Origin: Dolomedes plantarius
Taxonomy: Eukaryota > Arthropoda > Arachnida > Araneae > Dolomedidae
Reading direction: 5' to 3'
NCBI GenBank assembly: GCA_907164885.2
Contig: OU015490.1
Span: 20,308,104-20,372,103 of the forward strand
DNA length: 64,000 nucleotides
The first letter of the stretch is position 1. Every line of letters starts with the position of its first letter. The notes below the pieces were generated by a model. The model did not search any database, was not told the origin of the DNA, and saw nothing but the letters and a program-made list of their open reading frames with translations. This document shows, in pieces, positions 26,529-38,952 of the stretch. The translations under genes were made by a program, and so were the position numbers.

Positions 26529-26952
26529 TTATTTTGTTGTTATTTTAATACTTTGCCAGTACACAACATTTTTTGTTTCTTTTTTATCATCTGCGACAAT
26601 GTATAATTCTGGTTGATTCCTTGCTCTAGACATTCCCACATATAACTGACCCTACGAGAAACATTCTTCTGTCAGATCCAGTCCAGTAACTTTTAATGAC
26701 TGTCCCTGCGATTTGTTTATGGTTATTGCAAATGCAAGCCGAACAGAGAACTGTAATATTTTGAAAGAAAATGGCAAGTCTGTAAGAATGATTGGAATTC
26801 TGGGAATGAAAACTTGCTAAATCTGCCCAATTTAATTCATTGGCTTTGCGCTCTTCTGATTTTTTTTCATCACATTGCTCATTTCTCAACAATCTTTGAC
26901 ATTTTGCGCTTACTTTTGCAGGATTAAAAGTTTCTCTCTTCTTTTTGGGCAT
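26529..26952 (-). pseudogene. Helitron Rep-helicase, internally deleted
   Basis: The minus-strand frame opens MPKKKRETFNPAKVSAKCQR, a basic N terminus like those of Helitron proteins. After LNWADLA it passes, with a one-base frame change near 26815, into the C-terminal PIF1-type helicase end. That end reads FIPRIPIILTDLPFSFKILQ, then AFAITINKSQGQSLKVTGLD, then a TAG stop in place of one residue, then GQLYVGMSRARNQPELYIVA. INKSQGQ and QLYVGMSRA are signature PIF1 motifs. The HUH Rep nuclease and helicase motifs I-IV are missing. Confidence 0.85.
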
Positions 26953-27740
26953 TTTAAAGCATCAATTTACAGCTAGTCGTTAATATTTGAATGGATTTAT
27001 TATTATAGAAAAAGAATCAATAATGTTTCAATGGATTCAAAACACATTCAATATTAAAACACAGTAAATCTAATAATTATTACATAAAAAGTATATACAC
27101 ATATTTCATGCTCGGAATTCTTTCTCAAAACTAAATTGTCTGCTACGTTTCAATGCCACTTTCAGACTTTCTTAATTAGGATATACACGTATTTAATGAT
27201 TGTAATTCTTTCTCAATACTACAAATCGTCTGCTATGTTTCAATGTCACTTCAGTTATATAAATCATCGCGTCAAGGCTAAACGCACGTGTTTCTAGCTA
27301 AGTGAACGTGTCCTTCAGTATATTTGAGTTTGAACAGGTAGCTTGGGATAGTTTTAATGAATGAAATGGATTGAAAACACATTCATTGAAAATGAATGAT
27401 TTTCCATCCTAACTCATTCTTGCATGCGCCAATATATGAATAAACATGTCTACTTATTCAATTCATGTCTACTTATTTTTACGCAAGTGTTATAATTTAA
27501 TTGGCAACAATGAAATGTTACAATGGCTTTGAACAAAAATATTCATTTCTATCGCACAAACTTGTTATAACATAATTCGGGAATGGAATGTCGTAGCGGG
27601 ATGAAAATAGTCATCACGTTCATCCTGATTTTTCAAGCATATTAAACCGTGTAAATAGAAAAGCAAGGTAGGACTCACGGTTTTTGAGTTTTTGTGACTC
27701 ACACAGACATACAGACACGATCCCTTTCCCGTTTCTGCTT

Positions 27741-27791
<51 letters not shown>

Positions 27792-27795
<4 letters not shown>

Positions 27796-27878
27796 GTCTA
27801 AAGCAAATAAGTTTTTCTAAAAAACTAGAACATCATTTAGAACCGTAAGCGTAATATATAGAGCTAATAGTTACTAAA
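27792..27878. other. Short spacer before foldback
   Basis: Unpaired sequence between the family-3 Helitron and the foldback. Nothing recognised. Confidence 0.4.
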
Positions 27879-28172
27879 TAAGCAATGAAAATACTAAACA
27901 GAAGTAGAAGAAAGAAGTGACCATACCTACACGGATTTAAGAATAAGAGAATGAAATTCACAACAGATATGGAAGTTTTGTAGTTAATGACCGGGGGGAG
28001 TTGTGACCCCCCACTCCGATAAAACATTGTTTAATCGGAGTGGGGGATAACAACTCCCCCCGGGTCATTAACTACAAAACTTCCATTTCTGTTGTGAATT
28101 CCATTCTCTTATTCTTAAATCCGTGTAGGTATGGTCACTTCTTTCTTCTACTTCTGTTTAGTATTTTCATTG

Positions 28173-28176
<4 letters not shown>
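27879..28176. repeat. Near-perfect 142-bp foldback palindrome
   Basis: The left arm (27879-28020) and right arm (28034-28176) are inverted copies with only a few mismatches (for example TGACCCCCC against GGGGGATAA near the loop). They are separated by a 13-bp loop. Arm ends are TAAGCAATGAAAATAC and GTATTTTCATTGCTTA. No TIR-type target duplication is seen: the right arm runs into TA repeats. Confidence 0.9.

Positions 28177-28254
<78 letters not shown>
28177..28254. repeat. (TA)n microsatellite between foldback and Helitron
   Basis: About 78 bp of TA ending at the CTAG of the next Helitron. Confidence 0.95.
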
Positions 28255-28255
<1 letters not shown>

Positions 28256-28714
28256 TAGCGGCCCGTCCCGACTTTGTTTGGGTTGAACAAAATATTATAC
28301 CAATAAATTTCCAGTTGACAGCCAATAAATTGTAAATCTTTTTTTACCTTAATAATAACCTAAATAATACCTTAAATTAGTTTTATGTTAGTTAATAATT
28401 AAAATAAATTTTTTAAAAGAAAAAGGCGTGCCGGAGAACGGCTAGGTTCAGAACAGAAGCCCACCGCGATAGCACCACGATAAGGATAGTTGAAATATTC
28501 GGAACAAAAAGTGGTAGAAGACGGTAGCGGAAACAATGGAGATTGTTAGGATTAAGCCCCTAACTTTATTTCTACTGAAAAGATATACATAATATATAGC
28601 CTATGTCCATCTGGAATAATGTACCTATCAAACAGTGAAAGAATTTTTCAAATAGGTACAGTGGTTCTGAAGATTACCCTCCAAGTACAAAATCGCTCTC
28701 TTTTTATATATAAG

Positions 28715-28716
<2 letters not shown>
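28255..28716 (-). mobile_element. Helitron family 2, single-ended copy
   Basis: It matches 2464-2944 in full, starting CTAGCGGCCCGTCCCGAC. Only one copy of the 5' terminal block is present, in contrast to three at 2691-3447. About 14 bp of the B-box-like segment is deleted. The 5' TC end is merged into a TA tract. Confidence 0.85.

Positions 28717-28761
<45 letters not shown>
28717..28761. repeat. (TA)n(TG)n microsatellite
   Basis: It occupies the expected TC terminus of the preceding Helitron. Confidence 0.9.
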
Positions 28762-28779
28762 TTATAAATATTTAAAATA

Positions 28780-29239
28780 CAGTAAAACCTTGTTTATCCG
28801 AACTAACTGTAACCATAGGTAATCCGGACAATCGATATCCGGATCATGTGGGTAATATGGGTAATAAGCAATAAAAAAATCCTTAACTAGGTAGTCTTAA
28901 CGTTTATTACGATAAAAAACTATCTTTTGTAACAAAATTGCATAGTATTGTTTACAAGACATTAAAAAATATCACATCATTTCTTAACAAAGAATTGATA
29001 AGTATCATAAAGCTTTCTTAAACTCCACAAAAAGCATTTTATGCCCATGATTTATTGTACATTCTATGCAGAGAGTGTATGTTGAATTAAACTAAAAAGC
29101 GAATATTTGGCGTACTTGTAGTTTATGTTCTTGCCGTCATAGTTAACATTTATTATCTAATGTGAACTTTAAATAAAAATAATGTCTACAAATCTGATCC
29201 GGATTATCCGGAGATCCGCATCAGCAAGATTTTACTCTA
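28780..29239. mobile_element. Pogo/Tigger-like non-autonomous element
   Basis: The left end is CAGTAAAACCTTGTTTATCC after TA. The right side has the imperfect inverse GGATTATCCGGAGATCC and AAGATTTTACTCTA. The TIR phrase and TA target fit Tigger/pogo elements. No coding region. Confidence 0.6.
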
Positions 29240-29287
29240 TGTCATTATAGAAAGCTTAAAGCATGTTTTCTTAATTAAATAATTCAG

Positions 29288-29936
29288 TCTATATATATAA
29301 AACAGTTCCGTAACTGACTGACTCACTGACTGACTGATTGACTCACTGACATACAACGCACAGACCAAATCGCTGGACCTAGAGGGCTGACATTTTGCAT
29401 GGCGATTTTTCTTATAGTGGAGGGGTGCACTAAGAAAGATTTTTGAAAAAATATTCTAAGATTTTTTTTAATTAAATTTTTAAGCTCTTTTAGTAACTTC
29501 TTTTAAGTTTGCATTTAAAATAATAATTTGAGGGTTATAAAATTTATATCACGAGAAAGATCCTAAAAAGTCCTTTAAAATGAGATCTTTTTCGAATCTT
29601 TACCTCCATTTTCTGATTTTTGGTGAATTTTTAAAGAATCATTTTTAGAATTTAATATATTAAATGCCGATCACGTGATTTCTTTTTCTGGTATTTTAAA
29701 TAAATTTATCGTCACGTGCATAACAATGTAATAGAAAAAAAATATTTTTTTTCTTGCGAATGCGGGAGGCGATTGGACATTATCCAAAAAATATTAAAAT
29801 ACATTAAAAAATATTATTTTCCCCAAACTGTACTATATTAACTGTACTATATTCTTTAGTATGTTATATTAAATTTAATTTGAATTATTTTCTTCTACAT
29901 TATTTTATCTATAAAAGTATCCCTTACGATTTTTTT

Positions 29937-29978
<42 letters not shown>

Positions 29979-30011
29979 ACATCAATTGTATGTATTGATC
30001 GTCGAATTTAT

Positions 30012-30105
<94 letters not shown>

Positions 30106-30182
30106 TTTTAGCATTAATTGCATACATTGACCGTTGTATTTAATTTGAATGTACTCCGTAGCGAAGTGCGGATTTCAGCTAG
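29288..30182 (+). mobile_element. Non-autonomous Helitron, family 1
   Basis: It begins TCTATATATATAAAACAG and ends GTGCGGATTTCAGCTAG before T. The base before TC is G rather than the usual A. Two TA expansions (29942-29975, 30017-30104) lie at the two AT-rich positions in the 3' part. Confidence 0.85.
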
Positions 30183-30299
30183 TATGATATAAACTTACTT
30201 TAGACTATCCGAGACCCCTTCCATTTTTTTCACGACCCCTCAGTGGGTCGTTACGATCTAACGTATCACCAAAGCTGCACCCTTATCCCGTAAGGCGTG

Positions 30300-30770
30300 A
30301 ATTTGGCTACGTTCATTTTATTTTTAGAACCCTGATATTTAATGAAATTCCGATGAAAGGATTATTAGGCAGCGATGCAATCGATATTTTCCCTGCAGCG
30401 ACCCGACCGCCTCCGCGACGCACTTCGCTGCCGACAGCGAAACGAAAGCCCGCCGCTGCACCTCTTTCGGCAGGCCTGGGCGGCGTTCTCCGCGGCGTCT
30501 TTCTCCGTTTCGGGCGATTCCCCCGGGGAAATTTTTCCCGCGTCCGGAATTTTTTTCCATTCCCGTCACGTGCGTAGATTACCACGGCGAAAGTCCGCAA
30601 GCCAGCCTTTGATGAGAAAAATCGATTTCACGCATTGACAGCTAGCTCTCAAACGGTTTGAAAATTCTTCGTGACTGAGCACTGCCAAAATGATACGCGT
30701 TCGAACAACTGCGAGCTCGGAGTTCGTGCATAAAGTGGCGGCGAACGTAAGCTGCACGTTCTACAGTTGT
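30300..30770. other. GC- and CpG-rich single-copy block
   Basis: Strongly GC-rich with open frames on both strands (30353-30577 plus, 30313-30600 minus), a composition effect. No domain recognised. It may be a promoter or first exon region of a host gene, but this is unproven. Confidence 0.3.
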
Positions 30771-31172
30771 TGAACTATATGTAATTGGGCGTAACTGCTC
30801 AACGTAAATATAGACTACAATTATAGTACTATACAGACTTCAGTTTTAACCGTCTTTTTTTTGAATCCATGTATGAATTTAAAAGTGAATGTTTTACAGA
30901 CCCGCTGACTTGGCTGATCGGTTCTGTCCATCCAACAAAAAGCGTAGAAAAATTATAAAATAGTGGACGTTGTTTTTTAAAATCCTCTGAAAATATCTAT
31001 TCAAATTAGCATTGCAGAATGTATTATTGCAGATGATATCGGACGACATCTATAAGATCCTTCGTGTCATCGTTATTATTGTGACAATTTTGGCGTGACT
31101 AAGGGACTTAACCGATTTGGCAAGTTCAGATAAAGTAATACCATCAAATTCAGTCTTATATATATATATATA
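30771..31172. other. Spacer, nothing recognised
   Basis: No supported gene or repeat end. Confidence 0.4.
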
Positions 31173-32059
<887 letters not shown>

Positions 32060-32415
32060 GTTTTCCAGCTCAAGTCGTTGGATACTAAACGCTCTATGGT
32101 ATTAAAATACTCCATGGTATCAAGCTACGGTAATAAGCTTGAGCTATTTGAATCTAAAAGCTGTCTGTTATTAAATAAGCTATGGTCTTCTGCTGGAACC
32201 ATTGGATCCTAAAAGTTCTATGGTATAAAAAAGTAATTATATACTACGTAGCTTAAAAGTAATTATATTACCGTAGCTTGATACTTTATGGTATCAAGCT
32301 ACGGTAATAAACTTGAGCTATTTGAATCTAAAAGCTGTGTGTTATTAAATAAGCTATGGTCTTCTGCTGGAACCATTGGATCCTAAAAGCTTTATGGTAT
32401 TAAAAAGTAATTATA

Positions 32416-34124
32416 CAGGATGGTTATAAGTAAAGTTCCACTTTGAAATGGTCATAAAAGGAAAACTACTGGACCAAATGTTATCAAACTTGAAATAGTT
32501 TAAAGGAGGTCATGGGAATTTCTTTTCCACCAAAAGAAAAATGCTCAAAAACTCACCACCAGGGGGGAAATGGCGCTATATGCAATATTGTTAAACGAAA
32601 TATGGGTCAGAATCTAACTTAACATTTTTTTACGCTGGTTTAACATTTTGTATACACTTAAGAAACATTGACCAAAACAAAATTACGATTTAAAGTGTGC
32701 GCATTCCGGAAATCGTTTTATTACAGATCGATAATTTGTGAATTTTGAAGCCTGAATTCTAAAAGTGAGCCTGTTTGTCACAGTTCTCATTGTTAGGAAT
32801 CGACAATTTCTGTAACCATGCAAGACCGTGCTTTTCTCGTTATATGTTATTATGAATGCGATAGCAATGAACGACGTGCTTCGCAAAGGTATCGTTCAGT
32901 AAGAGGAATACGCCGAGGGCCAATGACACCGCAGGGTTTGAGGAAAATGATGGCAAAGTTTGAAGCCACGGGTTTGTTATCTATTGCACCTGGGAGGGGA
33001 AGGAAACCTGCTTCTTTGGAAATCGGGCAGACTGTTGCATTAGTAGTGGAGGAAGCGACATTGGAAAGCACACACGGTACGTGCAGCGTACGTCGAATGG
33101 ACGTACCATGGAGTACAAAATTGCCCGTAAAGTGCTGCAGTTCTACCCATACAAAATTAAACATGTTCAAGAACTTAAACGTAACGATCCTGCTGCAAGA
33201 GAATCTTTCGCTTTCGAATTCCTTGCAGGGATGGAAATGGACGAACATTGGCCATGGAACATTTTGTGGACAGATGAGGCCCATTTTTACCTAAATGGCG
33301 ATGTCAACACCCATAACTGCAAGATTTCGGCCAAACAAACCCCTCATGTTATCTATCCAGTTCCATTACCTTCTCCTAAAGTCACCGTTTGATGTGGTAT
33401 GACAGCTAGTTTCATAATTGAACCATTATTCTTTGAAGAGCAGTCGACAGCTGGACCTATTACATGCACTGTGACTCCAGCTCGCTTGAGTCAATGTTAA
33501 GATGTTTCGTGATACCTGAACTACAGCAGCGTGGCATTTTAGACACCTCGATTTTTATGCAGGACGGGGCCCCACCGCACATTGGTACATGTGTCACACT
33601 GTTACTTAAGCAACATTTCACGAATGAACGGATTATAGGCCGCAATCTCCCAACAAAATGGCCATCCCGGTCACCAGACCTCAACCCCTGTGACTTCTAG
33701 TTATGGGGTTATCTAAAAAGCACTGTTTATGGTGATAATCTAAAGAATTTAGCGGAATTGAAAGATGCGATACACCGAAATGTCCGTAACATTCGTCCTG
33801 ATATGCTAAGAGCTACTGTTGAGAATGCAGTAATGCGATTTAACTTGCTTTCGGAAAATGGTGGACGCCACATTGAACATGCTTTATAACACGTTTCAGA
33901 AACGATTAAGCACATTTTAAAACGATGTCTTCATGTCTTATTTCGTTTAACAATATTGCATACAGCGCCATTTCCCCCCTGGTGGTGAGTTTTTGAACTT
34001 TTTTTTCGGCGGAAAAGAAATTTCCATGGCCTCCGTTAAACTATTACCAAGTTTGATAACTTTTGGTCCAATAGTTTTCCTTTTATGACCATTTCAAAGT
34101 GGAACTTTAATTATAACCACCCTG
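32416..34124 (+). mobile_element. 1709-bp mariner-superfamily element
   Basis: TIRs of about 190 bp begin CAGGATGGTTATAAGTAAAG and end ATAACCACCCTG, with TA at 32414-32415 and 34125-34126. A single transposase gene fills the interior. This is the most complete DNA transposon in the window. Confidence 0.92.
32818..33889 (+). pseudogene. Mariner-superfamily transposase, inactive
   Basis: The ATG start is followed by a DUF4817-type DNA-binding region ending PGRGRKPAS. The catalytic domain has Asp residues in WTDEAHF, FMQDGAPPH and SPDLNPCDF. About 42 residues lie between the second and third Asp, more than the 34 of classical mariners. Lesions are a frameshift near 33113, TGA for Trp at about 33390, a frameshift near 33475, and TAG for Trp at 33698-33700 (CDF-stop-LWGYLK). 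The C terminus reads NLLSENGGRHIEHAL before TAA at 33887-33889. Confidence 0.85.
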
Positions 34125-34330
34125 TATATTCTATGTATCAAGCTGCGGTATTAAGCTTGAGCTGTTTGAATCTAGAAGCTGTGTAATTAAATACCCTTAG
34201 TCTTCAGCTGGAGCCATTGGATACTAAAAGCTCTGTGGTATTAAAAGGTATCAATATACTCTATGTATCAAGCTACGGTATAAAGCTTGAGCTATTAGGT
34301 TGCAAAAGCACTATGCTATTAAGCTGAAAC

Positions 34331-35264
34331 ATTAAAAATGTCATTGTTTTATGATTTTTAGTCACTTTCATTGAAACTGCAACCTCCTGCAAATTATGTC
34401 TAAATATTTTTTAAATACAATAGACGCCCTATTTTAGTAAAAGAATTCTGTATATAACAGATAAAAATAAATATTCATAATATTTTATTCCTCGTTTCCC
34501 AACTTTTGCTCTTTTGGGGCATCTAATCTGTAACTTTTTGCGCATTATAAAAGGATTTAAAATAGTGAATGGAAACACATTAAACTGGTATGCAACATGG
34601 AAACCGAAAATAAATTATAATATACTAAGAGGATGTTTAGTAAAAAACTGGTATTAAAGAAGTTCGAGCAACTGCAAAACTCTGAAAACAAGCCGGTGTA
34701 AACAAATCTAAATTGCAGAAGATAAATTTCCCGTTGACATCTGGTTGTTAAATTTCATACTTAAAATACATTCGGGACAAAATGAAACCGTTTCTAAACA
34801 GTAACGTGGTTGACAAATATTTTTATAGTTCTCTAACACTTACGAATCCTTAAATCCAGAGAGTTGCTAAGCATATCAATCTCTTGTTTCAACTTCCTCA
34901 TCAATTGGAAATCTAATCGAACTAAACCCTGCAAACATTTAATCCCTTGCAAAGGAATAAAACCTTTCCTGGCCTGCGATCTATGACAAAGCTCATTAAT
35001 CCGATCATCAGACACTGGGGAAAGTTGAGGTATCCATACACGCCCTGACAAAATATCGATTGCTTCAAAATATCGATATTACTACTCCTCAATTCTTTAT
35101 CATCATCATTCAGGTAAAATTGTACTTCTGTCTCATGAAGCAGCATAGTTATAGGAATAAAAAAGTACTTGACATAAATTAAAAATTTTAATTATATTTT
35201 TTTCATTCAAAAAGAGCCGCAAATGAGCCTGTTTGGATATTTTAGGCCCACTTTTTTTTAAAAA
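34331..35264. other. Unassigned DNA
   Basis: Overlapping minus-strand frames at 34833-35146 (72-74 codons) show no domain I can name. It is otherwise AT-rich. Confidence 0.35.
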
Positions 35265-35527
35265 ATTGTCCCCTGTCATAGAGAAAGAAGTTTGACACAA
35301 TGGGGGAATTTTTTTCGTTTTTTTTTTAAATTGCAAATAATATTTTGAAATTCAAATGATTCGGGAAAAAAATCTGATCTAGTTCTAAATGTTCCTCAAT
35401 TGCTTCGGTGGAAGCAATTTATCAAATGCGAGATTCAGGAATGTTCGGGCTATCCGAAAATGCCATTTTTATTGGATTATCGGCATTTATGGAGCTGTAA
35501 ACGGCAGTCATATTTTCGCTATAGGTT
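35265..35527 (+). repeat. LINE-associated repeat, copy 2
   Basis: It resembles 19522-19780: GTCATAGAGAAAGAAG, an AT-rich run, ATTCGGG, then GCCATTTTTATTGGATTATC. It lies immediately upstream of the RNase H remnant. Confidence 0.55.
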
Positions 35528-35551
35528 TTCTCTATGGGTTTCTCTTTGGAC

Positions 35552-35775
35552 AGAAAAGAGGGCTATTCAAATAGCAATATTAAAAATGAAAGAAGAAAGA
35601 ATAAAAGCATTTGATTTGTATGCAGATTCATGAAGCACTTTAGAGATCAGTTTCAGAGGGGGAAATAATAGGTAACATTAAGAAATTAGTAAAAGAAGAA
35701 AAAATGATGATATACTTGCTTTGGATTAAGGCACATAAGAATAGCTGGAAATGAAGAAGCCTATAGAGAAATTAA
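35552..35775 (+). pseudogene. LINE RNase H domain remnant
   Basis: AIQIAILKMKEERIKAFDLY followed by ADS then a stop corresponds to the TDS motif of retroelement RNase H. After frame changes IIGNIKKLVKEEKM, LLWIKAH and IAGNEEA follow, matching the (H)W(V/I)KAH and GNE-AD motifs. Several stops and frameshifts. It fits the RNase H that follows reverse transcriptase in I/R1-like non-LTR elements. Confidence 0.65.
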
Positions 35776-35811
35776 CCTATAGAGAAACCTATGAAGAAGC
35801 CTTTAGAGATG

Positions 35812-36096
35812 TTAACCTATAGAGAAATCAGCAGGAGAGAAAGGGATGGTGAAATCCATTAGTATGCTCACCATTCTTCTTACGAATTTCCTCCCATAAT
35901 AATCATTATAAATCTTTCTTTTATCCCAAGTCTGGAAATCTCTTGGACATTTGACTCTCAGTCCACTAAATTGTTGACAGACATAGAGGCAATGTTCCAC
36001 TGTTTGAACTTCTCCACATTGACACTTATCATCCTTTTGATGATAGAGCCGACAGAGCGGCAAAGAAGGCATCAGAAATGCACGAAGTTGGTTCAA
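35812..36096 (-). pseudogene. LINE C-terminal Cys/His region, inverted fragment
   Basis: The minus-strand frame reads MNQLRAFLMPSLPLCRLYHQ and KCQCGEVQTVEHCLYVCQQF, the CxC-H-C cluster at the end of non-LTR retrotransposon ORF2. YYGRKFVRRMVSILMDF follows. Orientation is opposite to the neighbouring LINE pieces, so the locus is rearranged. Its closest relative here is the plus-strand piece at 37100-37315. Confidence 0.7.
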
Positions 36097-37372
36097 CTTA
36101 TAAAAAGATCAAAACATGAGGTTAAGAAGAAGTTGGAAAAAATTGGACTGAGAGAATGCCAGGCAGATTGGGAAAGTTGTGACAAGGGATGAAAGATTCA
36201 TGATATATACCCTAATCTATATATATAAAACAGTTCCGTAACTGACTGACTGACTGACTGACATACAAAGAACAGACCAAACCGCTGGACCTAAAGAGCT
36301 GAAATTTTGCATAGCGATTCCTCTTATAGTGTAGGGGTGCACTAAGAAAGAGTTTTGAAAAATTCTTCTTACATTTTTTAAAATTAAATTTTTAAGCTTT
36401 TTTAGTAACTTTTTAAGTTTGCATTTAAAATAACAATTTGCGGGTTATAAAATTTATATCACGAGAGAGATCATAAAGATTCCTTTAAAATGAGACCTTT
36501 TTCGAATCTTTACCTCCCTTTTCTGATTTTTGGTGAATTTTTAAAGATTCATTTTTAGCATTTAATTTATTAAATGCTGATCACGTGGTTTCTTTTCTTT
36601 TTGTGATACTTTAAATTAATTTTGCGTCACGGGCATAACAATGAAATAGACAAAAAATATATATTTCTTTCTCTTCCTAATGCGGCAGACGATTGGAAAT
36701 TATCCAAAAAAAAGTATTAAAATACAGTAAAAGATATTATGTTCCTCAAACTGAACTATATTCTTTAGTATATCCTATTACATTTAATTTGAATATTTTA
36801 TTCTACATTATTTTGTCTATAAAAATATCCCTTACGATTTTTTATAAATATATTTTTTTGTTTTCTTTTGCATCAATTATATACATTGATCGTTGTATTT
36901 AATATAAATATATATATTTAATTCTTTTGGCATTAATTGCATACATTGAGCGTTGTATTTAATTTGAATGTACTCCGTAGCGAAGTGCGGGTTTTCAGCT
37001 AGTGTTAATATAGAAAGAATAAGTGGAGATTTTAAAACCAATCAGAGTATTACAGTACAAAGGGTTATGTGGTGAATACCAGCTTGGGTTCCATCAAAAG
37101 GATGTCAATGTGGAGAAATTCAAACAGTGGACCATTGCCTCTATGTCAGTCAACAATTTAGTGAACTGAGAGCCAAATGTCCAAGATATTTACAAACTTG
37201 GGATACAAGAGAGATTTATAATGATTATTATGGGAGGAAATTTGTAAGAAGAATGGTGAGCATACTAATGGATTTCACTATCCCTTTCTCTCCTGCTGAT
37301 TTCTCTGCAGGTTAACATTGAGGCGAGCGAATCCAATAGGGTTAGTACACAGCAGCCTTAATCTTTGTCCGG
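36097..37372 (+). pseudogene. LINE ORF2 C-terminal region split by a Helitron
   Basis: ECQADWESCDKG, stop, KIHDIYP precedes the Helitron. After it the frame resumes NVNIERISGDFKTNQ, then CQCGEIQTVDHCLYVSQQFS and YYGRKFVRRMVSILMDF, with a stop at about 37315. Removing 36216-37002 joins CCTAA to TGTTAAT in frame. The tail GTTAACATTGAGGCG with CCAATAGGG follows, as at 19787 and 54765. Confidence 0.75.
36216..37002 (+). mobile_element. Family-1 Helitron inserted in a LINE
   Basis: It starts TCTATATATATAAAACAG and ends TGCGGGTTTTCAGCTAG. The flanks A and T are contiguous in the interrupted LINE reading frame. No target duplication. Confidence 0.92.
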
Positions 37373-37392
37373 CAATATTAAAATAAATCAAA

Positions 37393-38075
37393 TCTATATA
37401 TATAAAACAGTTCCGTAACTGACTCATTCACTGACTGACATACAACACACAGACCAAACCGCTGGACCTAAAGGGCTGACATTTTGCATGGCGATTCTTC
37501 TAATAGTGTAGGGGTGCACTAAGAAAGATTTTTCAAAAATTCTTCTTAGATTTTTTAAAATTAAATTTTTAAGCTGTTTTTTAAACTTTTTTTACGTTTG
37601 CATTTAAAATAATACATTGAGGGTTATAAAATTTATATCACAAGAAAGATCCTAAAAATTCCTTCAAAATGACATCTTTTTCGAATCTTTACCTCCATTT
37701 CCTGATTTTTGGTGAGTTTTTTAAGATTAATTTTTAGAATTTAATTTATTAAATGCCGATTACGTGATTTCTTTTTCTGGTAATTCAATAAATTTATCGT
37801 CACGTGCGTAACAACTAAATAGACAAAAAAAATATTTTTTTCTCTTTCTAATGCAGCAGACGATTGGATATTATCCAAAAAAAATGCATATCCCTTACGA
37901 TTTTTTTATAAATATATATATATATATAGATAGATATATATTTTACATCAATTGTATACATTGTACATCGCATTTATTATAAATATATATATTTATTTTT
38001 TGGCATAAATTGCATACGTTGACCGTTGTATTTAATTTGAATGTACTCCGTAGCGAAGCGCGGGTTTTCAGCTAG
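37393..38075 (+). mobile_element. Non-autonomous Helitron, family 1
   Basis: TCTATATATATAAAACAG to GCGCGGGTTTTCAGCTAG, A and T flanks. A central segment (around the ACTGTACTATATTAACTG block) is missing. Confidence 0.9.
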
Positions 38076-38753
38076 TGAAGATATAAAACCCAAATGGTCT
38101 GAAACAATCTTTTAGCATTATCGAAAATTACTTGCAGTAGCACGAGAGAAACAGATCGTGCGTCAAAATTCACCGATTTAAATACATAAAAATACATGTG
38201 ATAAAAAAGGGGAAAAACACCGTAAAATAAATATTGACATCGGTTATTTTATTTTTCCCGGCACGCTAAGACGTGAAAATCGATTGTATCGACGGAAAAT
38301 GCATTACTAAAACACATATTTCTCTGGCCAGGATTTCATTCGACAATATTTAGTCACACGTATCGATAAAAGGCTAGTAAAATGTACAGTCACATGCGAC
38401 AGGCGGGAGTTTTAAGTGACAGTTACAATGCAGGTTTGTTTGCTTTCGCCTTTCTAAAAAATAGCAACTCCAAAATGTCAGTATGTCAGTGCACCGAACA
38501 CCTTCCAATTAGAGTGGTAGGAAGAGCTTCCTTTTGCCTCAATTTTATGTAATGGCATATGGATTTTAAAGCTCCTCCCCCGTATATTGTGATATTTTCT
38601 CTTTTAGAAATTATCGATAAATTGCTAAAACTGCGTGTTTTCGGCAGTGAAACATTTCAAACATGGCTCACAGAAGCGTCATCTCTAGTCCAATGGTGCT
38701 CAAACGAAAAAAATGGATGGGTCTCGGATAGTTTGAAGTAAATTTATATTAGA
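38076..38753. other. Unassigned single-copy DNA
   Basis: No transposon ends. A 60-codon frame at 38559-38741 is not recognised. Confidence 0.35.
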
Positions 38754-38854
38754 CTAGCTGAAAACCTGCACTTCGCTACGGAGTACATTCAAATTTAATA
38801 CAACTGCCAATGTATGCAATTAATGCCAAAAAAAAATAAATAAATAAAACAAAA

Positions 38855-38855
<1 letters not shown>
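38754..38855 (-). mobile_element. 3' end fragment of a family-1 Helitron
   Basis: CTAGCTGAAAACCTGCACTT and the following ~85 bp match family 1. The rest is replaced by a TA array and another transposon. Confidence 0.8.

Positions 38856-38949
<94 letters not shown>
38856..38949. repeat. (TA)n microsatellite
   Basis: It lies between the truncated Helitron and a TA-targeting element. Confidence 0.95.

Positions 38950-38952
<3 letters not shown>

Larger units (their letters stand above)
25945..27791 (-). mobile_element. Defective Helitron (family 3) with Rep-helicase remnant
   Basis: Read on the minus strand the 5' end is TATATAAAGCAGAAACGGG and the 3' end is ...GAAGCCGGGTACTAAATCTAG before T, a Helitron 3' hairpin plus CTAG. 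The interior contains both extremes of a Rep-helicase gene. The 3' terminus is repeated seven times. The exact 5' base is masked by TA repeats (27747-27791). A ~100-bp direct duplication lies near 27090-27255 (TCAATGCCACTT and TCAATGTCACTT). Confidence 0.8.
32060..34330. repeat. Degenerate tandem repeat split by a mariner element
   Basis: ATCAAGCTACGGTAATAAGC plus TTGAGCTATTTGAATC recurs at about 32119, 32293, 34137 and 34267. Linker sequence such as GGAACCATTGGATCCTAAAA lies between. The period is about 130-175 bp. The 1.7-kb element at 32416-34124 is inserted within the array. Confidence 0.65.

Noticed and set aside
30313..30638. Overlapping Arg/Pro-rich frames on both strands
   Set aside because: Mutual overlap on both strands reflects GC-rich composition and few stop codons; no motif supports either.
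34833..35146. Minus-strand frames of 72-74 codons
   Set aside because: Two overlapping frames with no recognisable domain and no start or splice support.
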